NCBI RefSeq assembly: GCF_015062905.1
Contig: NZ_SUTK01000040.1
Span: 1 to 13,553, forward strand
DNA: 13,553 bases
From: Methanobrevibacter thaueri
GTDB lineage: Archaea > Methanobacteriota > Methanobacteria > Methanobacteriales > Methanobacteriaceae
Reading direction: 5' to 3'
Shown here: in pieces, positions 6,185-12,707 of the stretch
Layout of the letters: each line of letters opens with the position of its first letter
Position numbering within the stretch: position 1 is the stretch's first letter
Notes under the pieces: model-generated
What the model saw: only the letters and a program-made list of their open reading frames with translations
Database searches by the model: none
What the model was told of the DNA's origin: nothing
Made by a program: the position numbers and the translations under genes

Positions 6185-6922
6185 ATGATACCAAAATCAC
6201 ATCCAAGGTATGAATCATTATTATTAAGAGACAAAATTGTAAAAGCCTCAAAAGAAGGCTATTTGGCTGAATCAGCCATGATAGCTCACGGCAGGGGCGA
6301 AGCATTTGACTATTTGATTGGTGAGAGAACCACATATCCCGCAAAAAGGGCAATGTATGTTGCCGTAGCGGCAATGCTTTTGTCAAATAATCCTGTGATT
6401 TCAGTCAATGGAAACGCAACTGCCCTTGCATGTGATGAAATTATCGAACTTGCCAAGAGCGTGAATGCAAAAATTGAAATCAACCTGTTTTATAGAACTG
6501 ACGACAGAGTGAAAATAATTACCCAATTATATAAGGACCATGGGTATAATAAAATTTTAGGATCATTAGATGATGACATTGAATATTTGAATGAAATTAA
6601 AAACAGCAGATCTTCAGCAAGCAAAACCGGAATATACAGTGCTGATACAATACTTATTCCATTAGAGGATGGTGACAGAGCAGAAATACTCAAAAAAAGT
6701 GGCAAAAATATAATAACAATTGATTTGAATCCACTTTCAAGAACATCAAAAATGTCTGACGTGTCAATAATGGACAATATTGTCCGTGCAATACCATTCA
6801 TGACAAAAATAGCTGAGGATTTAAAGACTCAAGATAAGGAAATATTAATGCAATTAGTTAATGAATTTGATAATGAGGAAAATCTTAAAGAATCATTAGC
6901 ACAAATAAGAGTAAAAGAGTGA
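6185..6922 (+). CDS. 4-phosphopantoate--beta-alanine ligase (archaeal phosphopantothenate synthetase)
   Basis: A 245-residue protein of the archaeal PPS family (formerly DUF137). It joins 4-phosphopantoate to beta-alanine using ATP, giving 4'-phosphopantothenate in the archaeal route to coenzyme A, which phosphorylates pantoate before condensation. Family blocks are visible: IPKSHPRYESLLLRDKIV at 2-19, AHGRGEAFDYLIGE (34-47), NPVISVNGNATAL (69-81), NLFYRTDDRV (100-109), GSLDDD (126-131) and ITIDLNPLSRTSKMSDV around 177-193, which includes residues of the nucleotide site. Length is normal. GGAG lies 8 nt before the ATG at 6185. It is the middle gene of the operon, just before the UPF0200 kinase (5-nt gap). 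The family assignment is firm. Confidence 0.93.
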   Translation: MIPKSHPRYESLLLRDKIVKASKEGYLAESAMIAHGRGEAFDYLIGERTTYPAKRAMYVAVAAMLLSNNPVISVNGNATALACDEIIELAKSVNAKIEINLFYRTDDRVKIITQLYKDHGYNKILGSLDDDIEYLNEIKNSRSSASKTGIYSADTILIPLEDGDRAEILKKSGKNIITIDLNPLSRTSKMSDVSIMDNIVRAIPFMTKIAEDLKTQDKEILMQLVNEFDNEENLKESLAQIRVKE

Positions 6923-6927
6923 ATATA

Positions 6928-7467
6928 ATGCAAGTAATGGGAATATCCGGCATGCCAGGTTCTGGAAAAAGCATAGTTTCTGATTTGGCAGCTGAGAAAG
7001 GAGCAATCATTGTTAGTATGGGAGACATAGTCCGTGAAGAAGCTAAAAAAAGAGGAGAGGGCAGCAAAGAAACTGCTAAAAACCTAAGAGCAGAACATGG
7101 CCCATACATCGTGTCCGAACTTACAATCAAAAAGATCAAGAAACTTCAGGACGAAGGTATCGAAAATCTGATAATCGTTGAAGGCATAAGAAGCCATCAC
7201 GAAGTAGAAATGTTTAAGGAAAACTTCGATAACTTCATAATCCTCTCAGTATTTACAAATCCGGAAATACGCTTTGAAAGATTGAAAAAAAGAATGAGAG
7301 AAGATGATTCTCAAGAATATTCAGAATTTGAAAAAAGAGACCACAATGAATTGGGCTTTGGAATTGGAACAGTCATTGCACTTTCCGATAAAATGATTAT
7401 CAACGAAAGTGATATTGAAAGCTTTGAAGACGAAATAAGTGAATTCCTAAGTGAAATTGGTCTATGA
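6928..7467 (+). CDS. UPF0200-family P-loop kinase (CoaE/adenylate-kinase-like)
   Basis: A 179-residue P-loop protein of the archaeal UPF0200 family. The Walker A loop GMPGSGKS is at residues 8-15, followed by SMGDIVREEAKKRG (about 32-45), a VEGIRSHHEVEMF block resembling nucleoside-kinase substrate sites, and an arginine-rich lid with ERLKKRMRED and EKRDHNELG. I chose ATG 6928 over an in-frame GTG at 6919 because GAGTGA (6917-6922) sits correctly before it and family members start a few residues before the G-x-x-G-x-P-G-S-G-K-S strand-loop. That GAGTGA contains the stop codon of the upstream ligase, so the genes are probably translationally coupled. The substrate is not established. Resemblance to dephospho-CoA kinases and the CoA neighbour suggest a CoA role, although the characterised archaeal dephospho-CoA kinase belongs to another family (DUF359). 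Confidence 0.85.
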   Translation: MQVMGISGMPGSGKSIVSDLAAEKGAIIVSMGDIVREEAKKRGEGSKETAKNLRAEHGPYIVSELTIKKIKKLQDEGIENLIIVEGIRSHHEVEMFKENFDNFIILSVFTNPEIRFERLKKRMREDDSQEYSEFEKRDHNELGFGIGTVIALSDKMIINESDIESFEDEISEFLSEIGL

Positions 7468-8148
7468 TTATTTTTCCCTTAAAACAGCATCTTCGATAAT
7501 GAAAACACCACTGTCAAGATGCCATTCCTTTTTATATTTTATTATTTCAAGTCTTTTTTTAAAAATAGGTCCGTCAATTGCCAGAGTTTCGGCTTCGCCC
7601 CCTTCAAAAGCAATGTCAACGTGATATTTCTCATTAAGCCTAACAAGATCATCGATTGTCTTTTCATCAATTATTCGACCCAGCCATGATTCGTCCAGTC
7701 CCCAAGCGGCAACACCACAAATCATTATTTTAAAGCCTAATGAAACAATCTCGTGCATATACTCCAGTTCATCTATATGCCAATAAGGTGATATTATTTT
7801 CAATCCCACCTCATCGCCCAATTTTTCAATTCTGGATTTCTGATAAACGGAATAAAGCGCACCTGTGTATATTGCCTCAATGCCCAAATTTTTAAGGTCG
7901 ACAAAAGCGGCCTTCAAGTCTTCGAGCTCCTCCTCCTTGACTCCATCGGTTTCAACGGACATGATGGGAATATCAAGTGCCTCGGAAAGCAAATCTGTAA
8001 CATGAATGTTTGGAACATGAAACATGTATGACTCGTCATTTCTAGATTTCATCGAAAGAAGATATTTTACATCTTCTTTCGCTTCTAAGGCAGCATAAAC
8101 TGCCATGGTACTGTCCTTTCCTCCTGAAAATAAGACCGCAACATCCAT
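7468..8148 (-). CDS. dph6: Diphthine--ammonia ligase Dph6 (PP-loop ATP pyrophosphatase)
   Basis: A 226-residue protein of the ATP_bind_4/MJ0570 family. Dph6 adenylates diphthine on elongation factor 2 and amidates it with ammonia, the last step of diphthamide synthesis. The PP-loop SGGKDS is at residues 8-13, right after the first strand MDVAVLF. IYTGALYSVYQKSRIE (about 93-108) is typical, and the family's C-terminal signature appears as AFEGGEAETLAIDGPIFKKR (about 180-199). The start ATG 8146-8148 gives the expected N terminus. The upstream gene's stop lies 1 nt before it, so coupled translation is likely. Its TAA directly abuts the TGA of the convergent kinase with no gap. Confidence 0.88.
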   Translation of the reverse strand: MDVAVLFSGGKDSTMAVYAALEAKEDVKYLLSMKSRNDESYMFHVPNIHVTDLLSEALDIPIMSVETDGVKEEELEDLKAAFVDLKNLGIEAIYTGALYSVYQKSRIEKLGDEVGLKIISPYWHIDELEYMHEIVSLGFKIMICGVAAWGLDESWLGRIIDEKTIDDLVRLNEKYHVDIAFEGGEAETLAIDGPIFKKRLEIIKYKKEWHLDSGVFIIEDAVLREK

Positions 8149-8149
8149 A

Positions 8150-8953
8150 TTATCGTTTACGTTTAGTTCTCATGGATTTTCTAAATCTTCTATATGCAGG
8201 AACAACAGTATCCATATATATTCCTATCAATGCGACAACAACACCGACACCGCCACAAACCAATGTAAATTCAAGATTTGACAACATTGAGGAGTTTGTA
8301 GCATTAACAGTGTTTTGAACTGGTCCTTCAATTTTGCTTGCCACAATTCCCTTGTTGAGCAGTACCTGTTCAAAATCATCCAAATGAGTTGAATCGACTA
8401 CCAGAACAGCATGAACCTGCGCATAGGAAAGTGTTTCTCCATACACTAACTTAAACCAGTCTGAAAAAGTCTTTAAAGCTTCATATGATGTATAATTATC
8501 AGCCAATTCTATATTAATTCTATCCTCGGTTACTGTATAATTCCTATAGTTTTCATCAATATTTCCAACTATCTCTTCAAAATAATCATGTTCTACTTCA
8601 TTAAAATGCCACATCGGAATCGAAATGGATGTCTCATTAAATGACTTAAAACCTTCCATGGACGATACGTCATTCCTTAAAGCATTAGTATCTACAGAAG
8701 ATGATAAATCAAGATATAATGTTTCTTCATTATTAGGCATGCTCTTTTCAACAGTACTCGCCATATCAGGCAGCTCTTCATATATAGGCTGCAGGAAGAA
8801 TGCTCCTCCAATTGCACCAATCAAAAAGGCCACCGCCAAAACCAAAAGCAATTCACGCTTTGGCATATACTGTCTCAACATTCCTATTGAAAAAACAAAA
8901 ATCATCATTATAATGAATAAAACAATGTAAATAATTGCAGTTATAATATCCAT
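8150..8953 (-). CDS. Membrane protein with extracellular domain, unknown function
   Basis: A 267-residue protein when started at ATG 8951-8953; an in-frame GTG at 8960-8962 would add three residues. I prefer the ATG because GTGTGA lies a few nt before it. Two hydrophobic helices occur near the N terminus (about 4-25 and 35-55, separated by a basic MPKRE loop) and a third near the C terminus (about 228-250), followed by a strongly basic tail (RRFRKSMRTKRKR). The 170 residues between helices two and three are polar, with several N-x-S/T sites (NETS, NYT, NATNSS), and are probably outside the cell. No cysteine pair or catalytic motif is recognised in it. It is followed after 1 nt by dph6, a likely cotranscript but with no obvious functional link. 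Confidence 0.7.
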   Translation of the reverse strand: MDIITAIIYIVLFIIMMIFVFSIGMLRQYMPKRELLLVLAVAFLIGAIGGAFFLQPIYEELPDMASTVEKSMPNNEETLYLDLSSSVDTNALRNDVSSMEGFKSFNETSISIPMWHFNEVEHDYFEEIVGNIDENYRNYTVTEDRINIELADNYTSYEALKTFSDWFKLVYGETLSYAQVHAVLVVDSTHLDDFEQVLLNKGIVASKIEGPVQNTVNATNSSMLSNLEFTLVCGGVGVVVALIGIYMDTVVPAYRRFRKSMRTKRKR

Positions 8954-9002
8954 ATATTTCACACGCCATTAAACAGTATATTTAAATATTAAATTATATA
9001 CT

Positions 9003-9012
9003 TAAAAAAACT
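9003..9012 (-). terminator. Possible U-tract terminator after the pilin-like gene
   Basis: On the minus strand a run of seven T (9004-9010) lies about 20 nt beyond the TAA stop (9030-9032) of the pilin-like gene and before the next minus-strand gene. A short U tract like this can suffice in archaea. No convincing hairpin precedes it. Confidence 0.35.
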
Positions 9013-9029
9013 TTTGTATGAAAATTGTG

Positions 9030-9455
9030 TTATCTGACAAATATCTGCATATTTTCACTATTTTCGGGCCATTCTATGACAATTGAATTTTCACCCTTCT
9101 TTAAATACAGTGCTGATTTTTCAAGAGTTGACTTGAAATATATTTTTTCGGACTTGCTTTTGCCATCATGAAGCTTTAGATTGCACGAAATATAATTGCT
9201 TTCAACGTTTACCTTACAATTCTTTGATAAAACAACATTCACAGTTTGCCTCGAACCCTGACCCTGTCCGTAAACTTCCTCAATAGCTTGAGACAATTTT
9301 GACAAGTCAGACTTTGCATTTAATGTATCTGATACATCCAACGTGTTTTGAATCGTCAATTCGGTCAAGGGCAATGTAAATATGACCAAAAGGATCAATG
9401 ATACAGCAAATATCAGCAGATATTCAAGGGCAACTTGTCCTTTACTGTCATTCAT
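9030..9455 (-). CDS. Class III signal-peptide (pilin-like) secreted protein
   Basis: A 141-residue protein starting at ATG 9453-9455 with GGTGGTG just upstream; the open frame extends further, but that part overlaps the peptidase gene and is not expected to be translated. The N terminus MNDSKGQVALEYLLIFAVSL is a class III (archaeal type IV pilin-like) signal: a basic Lys-Gly, then a Q-x-(S/A)-x-E core and a hydrophobic stretch to about residue 30. Cleavage by an EppA-type peptidase is expected after Gly6, giving a mature protein beginning with Gln. The rest is a polar domain rich in beta strands, with Cys80 and Cys91 placed for a possible disulfide. Its gene follows that of the peptidase after 2 nt. 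It is probably a surface filament subunit or minor pilin; which structure is unknown. Confidence 0.85.
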   Translation of the reverse strand: MNDSKGQVALEYLLIFAVSLILLVIFTLPLTELTIQNTLDVSDTLNAKSDLSKLSQAIEEVYGQGQGSRQTVNVVLSKNCKVNVESNYISCNLKLHDGKSKSEKIYFKSTLEKSALYLKKGENSIVIEWPENSENMQIFVR

Positions 9456-9457
9456 CT

Positions 9458-10324
9458 CTACACCACCAAAACCAGATTCTTTGTAAACAGCATTATGATG
9501 TCCCCATAAAATACCGCTATCAGCAAACCCGCAAAGATTGCCGGGGCGAAGGGATAGGAAATCTTGACAGATATGCATTTGCCTATGAACTTTTGAGCGC
9601 TCATTATCTTGAGAAGATACATATCCTTTTCAGTTATCCCCCCTGCACTCATGGATTTAAAATAGTATTTTCCCTCATCGCTTTTGCTTTCACACACTTC
9701 CAGATTGCCGTCAACATCGTTTATCAAATCGATAATGTATTCGTCATCGAAATAATAGTCATTTACGATATCGCCTTCCTTCAAATCCCTAATTGGAATT
9801 GTCCTGTTTAGAGTCGAATGGATCAGCTTCCTTAGATTATCAACATTCAGCAGCGTTATCAAATAAAAAGGATGGTCCTTGAACACTTCATTTTTAACAA
9901 TCATGTGTCCGAAGAATATCGCTAAAAATGGAAATGAAACCAGAATGCTGTTTACGACAACACTAAATGAGAAAGGATATATTGACAATTGCGGAAAAAT
10001 ATTCAAAAAATCAACATTAAGTCCAGTTGGTATTACTGTAGCAATAGCAGTGAATAGCCTTACGTCACCACCACCCCACATTTTCAATTTCCACAACAAA
10101 TAAGTTATAGCATAGGTGATAACCATTGAAATAAATGAAGCTAAAATGAATTTAACGTTACTTGTAATCAATGACAAAATCGCATTTGAGACAAGACCGA
10201 ACAATGCCAAAATATGGCATAACCTGCTGGGAACAAAATTGTCCCGAATATCGTAAATTGATGCCAAAATGCAAAACAGTATCGTAATAATTATTTGAAT
10301 CAAAAATATGGTACTAAAATTCAT
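9458..10324 (-). CDS. eppA: A24-family prepilin peptidase, EppA-like
   Basis: A 288-residue membrane aspartic peptidase. The two catalytic aspartates are clear: Asp25 in ASIYDIRDNFVPSRL and Asp87 in WGGGDVRL, the GxGD signature. N-terminal hydrophobic helices lie at about 4-23, 36-56, 58-78, 90-108 and 115-140. A soluble insert (about 145-250, with LKEGDIVNDYYFDD and SAGGITEKDMYLL) precedes a last helix near 258-280. This insert is typical of EppA-like enzymes that process class III signal peptides, rather than short archaellin peptidases. I start it at ATG 10322-10324: a TATA box lies about 25 nt upstream, suggesting a leaderless mRNA. An in-frame TTG at 10345 overlaps that TATA region and is unlikely. 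The next gene encodes a fitting substrate. Confidence 0.88.
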   Translation of the reverse strand: MNFSTIFLIQIIITILFCILASIYDIRDNFVPSRLCHILALFGLVSNAILSLITSNVKFILASFISMVITYAITYLLWKLKMWGGGDVRLFTAIATVIPTGLNVDFLNIFPQLSIYPFSFSVVVNSILVSFPFLAIFFGHMIVKNEVFKDHPFYLITLLNVDNLRKLIHSTLNRTIPIRDLKEGDIVNDYYFDDEYIIDLINDVDGNLEVCESKSDEGKYYFKSMSAGGITEKDMYLLKIMSAQKFIGKCISVKISYPFAPAIFAGLLIAVFYGDIIMLFTKNLVLVV

Positions 10325-10346
10325 GATAGTACTATTATAACCCAAG

Positions 10347-10355
10347 ATATATTAA
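10347..10355 (-). promoter_or_regulatory. TATA box of the prepilin peptidase/pilin operon
   Basis: On the minus strand TTAATATAT has its centre about 27 nt before the ATG at 10324. With no ribosome binding site before that ATG, a leaderless transcript starting at or next to the start codon is the simplest reading. A 6-bp inverted repeat (GTCAAA 10375-10380, TTTGAC 10386-10391) lies 20 nt further upstream. Confidence 0.45.
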
Positions 10356-10395
10356 TTAGATAGAAAATGAACTCGTCAAATTGCTTTTGACTTGT

Positions 10396-10419
10396 AAATT
10401 AAAAATAAAAATAGAAAAA
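10396..10419 (-). terminator. Multiple U-tract terminator after pyrG
   Basis: Directly after the TAA stop of pyrG (10420-10422) the minus strand reads three T5-rich runs in a row, broken only by CTA and A (10396-10419). Such repeated oligo-T tracts without a hairpin are the usual archaeal termination signal. Confidence 0.6.
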
Positions 10420-12021
10420 TTAATTTTTAGAAAACTCATAAATGGCTTCTAAAAATGCTTTAAATAATGGATGTGGCCTATTAGGTCTTGACTTAAATTC
10501 AGGGTGGAACTGACAACCAATAGCCCAAGGGTGATCTGGCAATTCAATAATTTCCACTAAAAAGTCATCAGGACTTGTACCGGAAATTATCAGGCCTTTT
10601 TCCTGAAGGGCATCCCTGAAATCATTGTTGAACTCATACCTGTGTCTGTGACGCTCTTCAATATCGATTTCACCATAAGCCTCATATGTTTTGGTACCTT
10701 CAACGATTTTGCAGTCATATGATCCCAAACGCATGGTTCCGCCCATGTTCTTGATTTTCTTTTGCTCTTCCATCATGTCAATAACAGGATATTCGAGGTT
10801 GTCATCAAATTCAGAACTGTTTGCATCAGGATAACCGTTTCTTCTTGCAAACTGGGTTACCATGGACTGCATTCCAAGACAGATTCCAAACAATGGCACA
10901 TCATTTTCAATTGCATAATCAATTGCATCCAATTTGCCTTCAAAACCACGTTCTCCGAAACCGCCAGGAATCAAGATACCGTCAAACTCACTTAAAGCTT
11001 CCTGGTCAAGTTCCTCAACGTCAGAGCTTAAATATTTGATATTTGCCTTTACGCCAATGCTGGCCGCAGCGTGAAGGAGAGATTCACGGATACTGATGTA
11101 TGAATCTTCAAGCTCGACATATTTTCCAACAATACCTATAGTGACCTGAGGGTCAGTGATTCTTAAAGATTTGACAATTTCAGCCCAATCATCCAATTTG
11201 GAGGAATCAGCTTCAACATCCAAACCGATTCTGTTAACGATTAACTCACCGATGTTACGTTCTTCCAAAACGAGAGGAACCTCATAGATTGTTCCGGCAT
11301 CAGGAGTGTTAACCACTGCCTTAGCATCAACATCACAGAAATGAGCAACTTTTGCAAGCAATGCATCATCGATGTGGACCTGTGACCTGCATACAATAAC
11401 ATCAGGATTTATACCGACACTTCTTAACTCTTTTGTGGAGTGTTGGGTAGGTTTGGTTTTGAATTCTCCAGCTGCATTTAGGTAGGGGATAAATGTAACA
11501 TGGACAAACATAACGTTTTCTCTGCCTTCCTCATTTCTGAGTTGTCTTAAGGCTTCAAGGAAAGGTTGGCTTTCAATATCTCCGACAGTACCTCCAAGTT
11601 CAACCAAAACCACATCATAATCTGCACTTTCAGAATTGGCCCTAATCATTTCCTTAATACGATTAGTGATATGAGGAATAACCTGTACACATTCTCCAAG
11701 ATATCCTCCTTCTCTTTCTTTGGCAATGACAGATTCATAAACCTTACCTGTGGTAATATTTGCTATTCCATCAAGCTCAACATCTAAAAATCTTTCATAG
11801 TGACCTAAATCCAAGTCAGTTTCCATACCATCATGAGTTACAAATACCTCACCGTGCTGATATGGATTGAGTGTTCCAGAATCCCAGTTCAAATACGGGT
11901 CTATTTTAATGGCTGAAACTTTTAAACCATAAGATCTTAAAATTCTTCCCATAGAAGCAGATGTTATACCTTTTCCTATGGAACTAACTACCCCACCAGT
12001 TATAATAATATACTTTGTCAG
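10420..12021 (-). CDS. pyrG: CTP synthase, probable CTG start
   Basis: PyrG converts UTP to CTP with ATP and glutamine-derived ammonia. The N-terminal synthetase domain and C-terminal class I glutamine amidotransferase are both complete. Visible are the P-loop GGVVSSIGKGITSAS (9-23), KIDPYLNWDSGTLNPYQHGE around 39-58, GGTVGDIES (143-151), and the triad nucleophile Cys381 in GICLGMQ with His506 and Glu508 in GCQFHPEFKS. The first ATG in frame (11950-11952) would remove the P-loop. Upstream, the only start-like codon between AGGAGAGG and the conserved TKYIIITGG sequence is CTG (12019-12021), 5 nt after the ribosome site, giving 533 residues, the normal length. I therefore call CTG as the start. 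Single gene, promoter at 12071-12079. Confidence 0.92.
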   Translation of the reverse strand: MTKYIIITGGVVSSIGKGITSASMGRILRSYGLKVSAIKIDPYLNWDSGTLNPYQHGEVFVTHDGMETDLDLGHYERFLDVELDGIANITTGKVYESVIAKEREGGYLGECVQVIPHITNRIKEMIRANSESADYDVVLVELGGTVGDIESQPFLEALRQLRNEEGRENVMFVHVTFIPYLNAAGEFKTKPTQHSTKELRSVGINPDVIVCRSQVHIDDALLAKVAHFCDVDAKAVVNTPDAGTIYEVPLVLEERNIGELIVNRIGLDVEADSSKLDDWAEIVKSLRITDPQVTIGIVGKYVELEDSYISIRESLLHAAASIGVKANIKYLSSDVEELDQEALSEFDGILIPGGFGERGFEGKLDAIDYAIENDVPLFGICLGMQSMVTQFARRNGYPDANSSEFDDNLEYPVIDMMEEQKKIKNMGGTMRLGSYDCKIVEGTKTYEAYGEIDIEERHRHRYEFNNDFRDALQEKGLIISGTSPDDFLVEIIELPDHPWAIGCQFHPEFKSRPNRPHPLFKAFLEAIYEFSKN

Positions 12022-12070
12022 AAAAATCCTCTCCTAATTAAAATTACATTTATAATTTTAGTAATTCATA

Positions 12071-12079
12071 ATATATAAA
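12071..12079 (-). promoter_or_regulatory. TATA box of pyrG
   Basis: TTTATATAT on the minus strand is a consensus archaeal TATA box. Initiation about 25 nt downstream (near 12048) would give a leader of about 26 nt carrying the AGGAGAGG site just before the CTG start. This spacing supports translation starting at 12021 rather than at the internal ATG, 69 nt further on. Confidence 0.6.
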
Positions 12080-12166
12080 AATTTATTTGAAGTAAAAATT
12101 GCTTAAAAAAGGGCAAAATGAATATGTTAAAACCCTTAATAATTTTAACTTAAAAAAAATGATAAA

Positions 12167-12262
12167 ATGATTATTGTTGATACGAATTTATCCGTAAACG
12201 AAGAAAAAAATGATGAAGTAATTAAACAGGCCAAAAAATTGATAAACTTCCATAACCCATGA
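12167..12262 (+). CDS. Possible 31-residue small protein
   Basis: An ATG-started frame encodes 31 residues, beginning MIIVDTNLSVNEE and ending KLINFHNP before TGA. It is mixed charged and hydrophobic, without the odd composition of a random frame, and could form one amphipathic helix in its second half. TTTTAAC near 12143-12149 is a weak TATA-like element, and the ribosome site is poor (TGAT at 12160-12163). It has no recognisable family. It may be a real small gene, the remnant of a larger decayed gene, or chance. The stop codon overlaps the start of the inverted repeat at 12262. Confidence 0.25.
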   Translation: MIIVDTNLSVNEEKNDEVIKQAKKLINFHNP

Positions 12263-12328
12263 AGGAAAACAAACTATATCATGATGTCATTGACATCCCA
12301 TATTTTCATAGAAATCTGAGTTTTCCTT
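12262..12328. repeat. 67-nt imperfect inverted repeat
   Basis: Arms AAGGAAAAC (12262-12270) and GTTTTCCTT (12320-12328) pair perfectly over 9 bp. Inside, CTAT/ATAG (12274-12277 with 12308-12311) and GATGT/ACATC (12283-12287 with 12293-12297) can stack further into one long, interrupted hairpin; the inner part GATGTCA-T-TGACATC is itself a DNA palindrome. It ends on the TAA stop of the minus-strand zinc protein gene. It may be a structured 3' end, a small palindromic repeat element or an operator. Confidence 0.4.
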
Positions 12329-12699
12329 TAATATCTCCTGTTTCTCCAGTTATTCAATTTATTCGAAATGTCTCTTGATGTTTCATCAAACTGAAACTGG
12401 CCATCATCACCATAATTTGCAAAGCTGTGAGACTGCACAAAGTCAAAACAGGAATCATTAGGTTCGGTTTGACCATTGCCTCTTCTGCAATACATTCCGT
12501 GAGCCCTTCCATATGGACTTACGCTCCAATAGGTGCAGTTCAGACATATTTGATCACCGTTGTTTACCATGGAATCAAAATCCAGCTCCTCTTCAAATTC
12601 AAAATCCTCGGAATCATCATCCAAGTCATTGAAAAATTCTGAACACTCATAGCAGTAATTGTCTTCATCTAATTCATTTCCACAATTTGGACATTTCAT
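12328..12699 (-). CDS. Small acidic protein with two zinc-binding sites
   Basis: A 123-residue cytoplasmic protein of unknown function. Residues 3-19 form a classic zinc ribbon (Cys3-x2-Cys6 ... Cys16-x2-Cys19). An acidic linker (about 25-42, mostly Asp and Glu) follows, then a second cysteine set: Cys52-x2-Cys55, Cys71 and Cys84, with His67 nearby, spaced like another four-cysteine metal site. The tail (about 105-123) is polar and ends NNWRNRRY. Start ATG with GGTGAG upstream. That GGTGAG begins in the stop codon of the esterase gene (8-nt gap), so the two are surely cotranscribed and probably coupled. Zinc ribbons suggest contact with nucleic acid or protein, but nothing tells which. I do not recognise the second cysteine domain. 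Confidence 0.8.
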   Translation of the reverse strand: MKCPNCGNELDEDNYCYECSEFFNDLDDDSEDFEFEEELDFDSMVNNGDQICLNCTYWSVSPYGRAHGMYCRRGNGQTEPNDSCFDFVQSHSFANYGDDGQFQFDETSRDISNKLNNWRNRRY

Positions 12700-12707
12700 T
12701 TTCTCAC

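Noticed and set aside
8975..9002. AGTATAT/ATATACT hairpin between the pilin-like gene and the next membrane protein gene
   Set aside because: All A/T except the outermost pairs, with a long loop and on the wrong side of the T7 run for a terminator; likely chance within a promoter region.
9456..9578. Upstream extension of the pilin-like frame
   Set aside because: It overlaps the 3' end of the peptidase gene in another frame, and the class III signal sequence and ribosome site fix the start at 9455.
12210..12319. ATGATGA (12210-12216) and CTGA (12316-12319) as a C/D box guide RNA
   Set aside because: The boxes are about 100 nt apart, no convincing D' and C' boxes lie between them, and ATGATGA falls in a low-complexity A-rich stretch.
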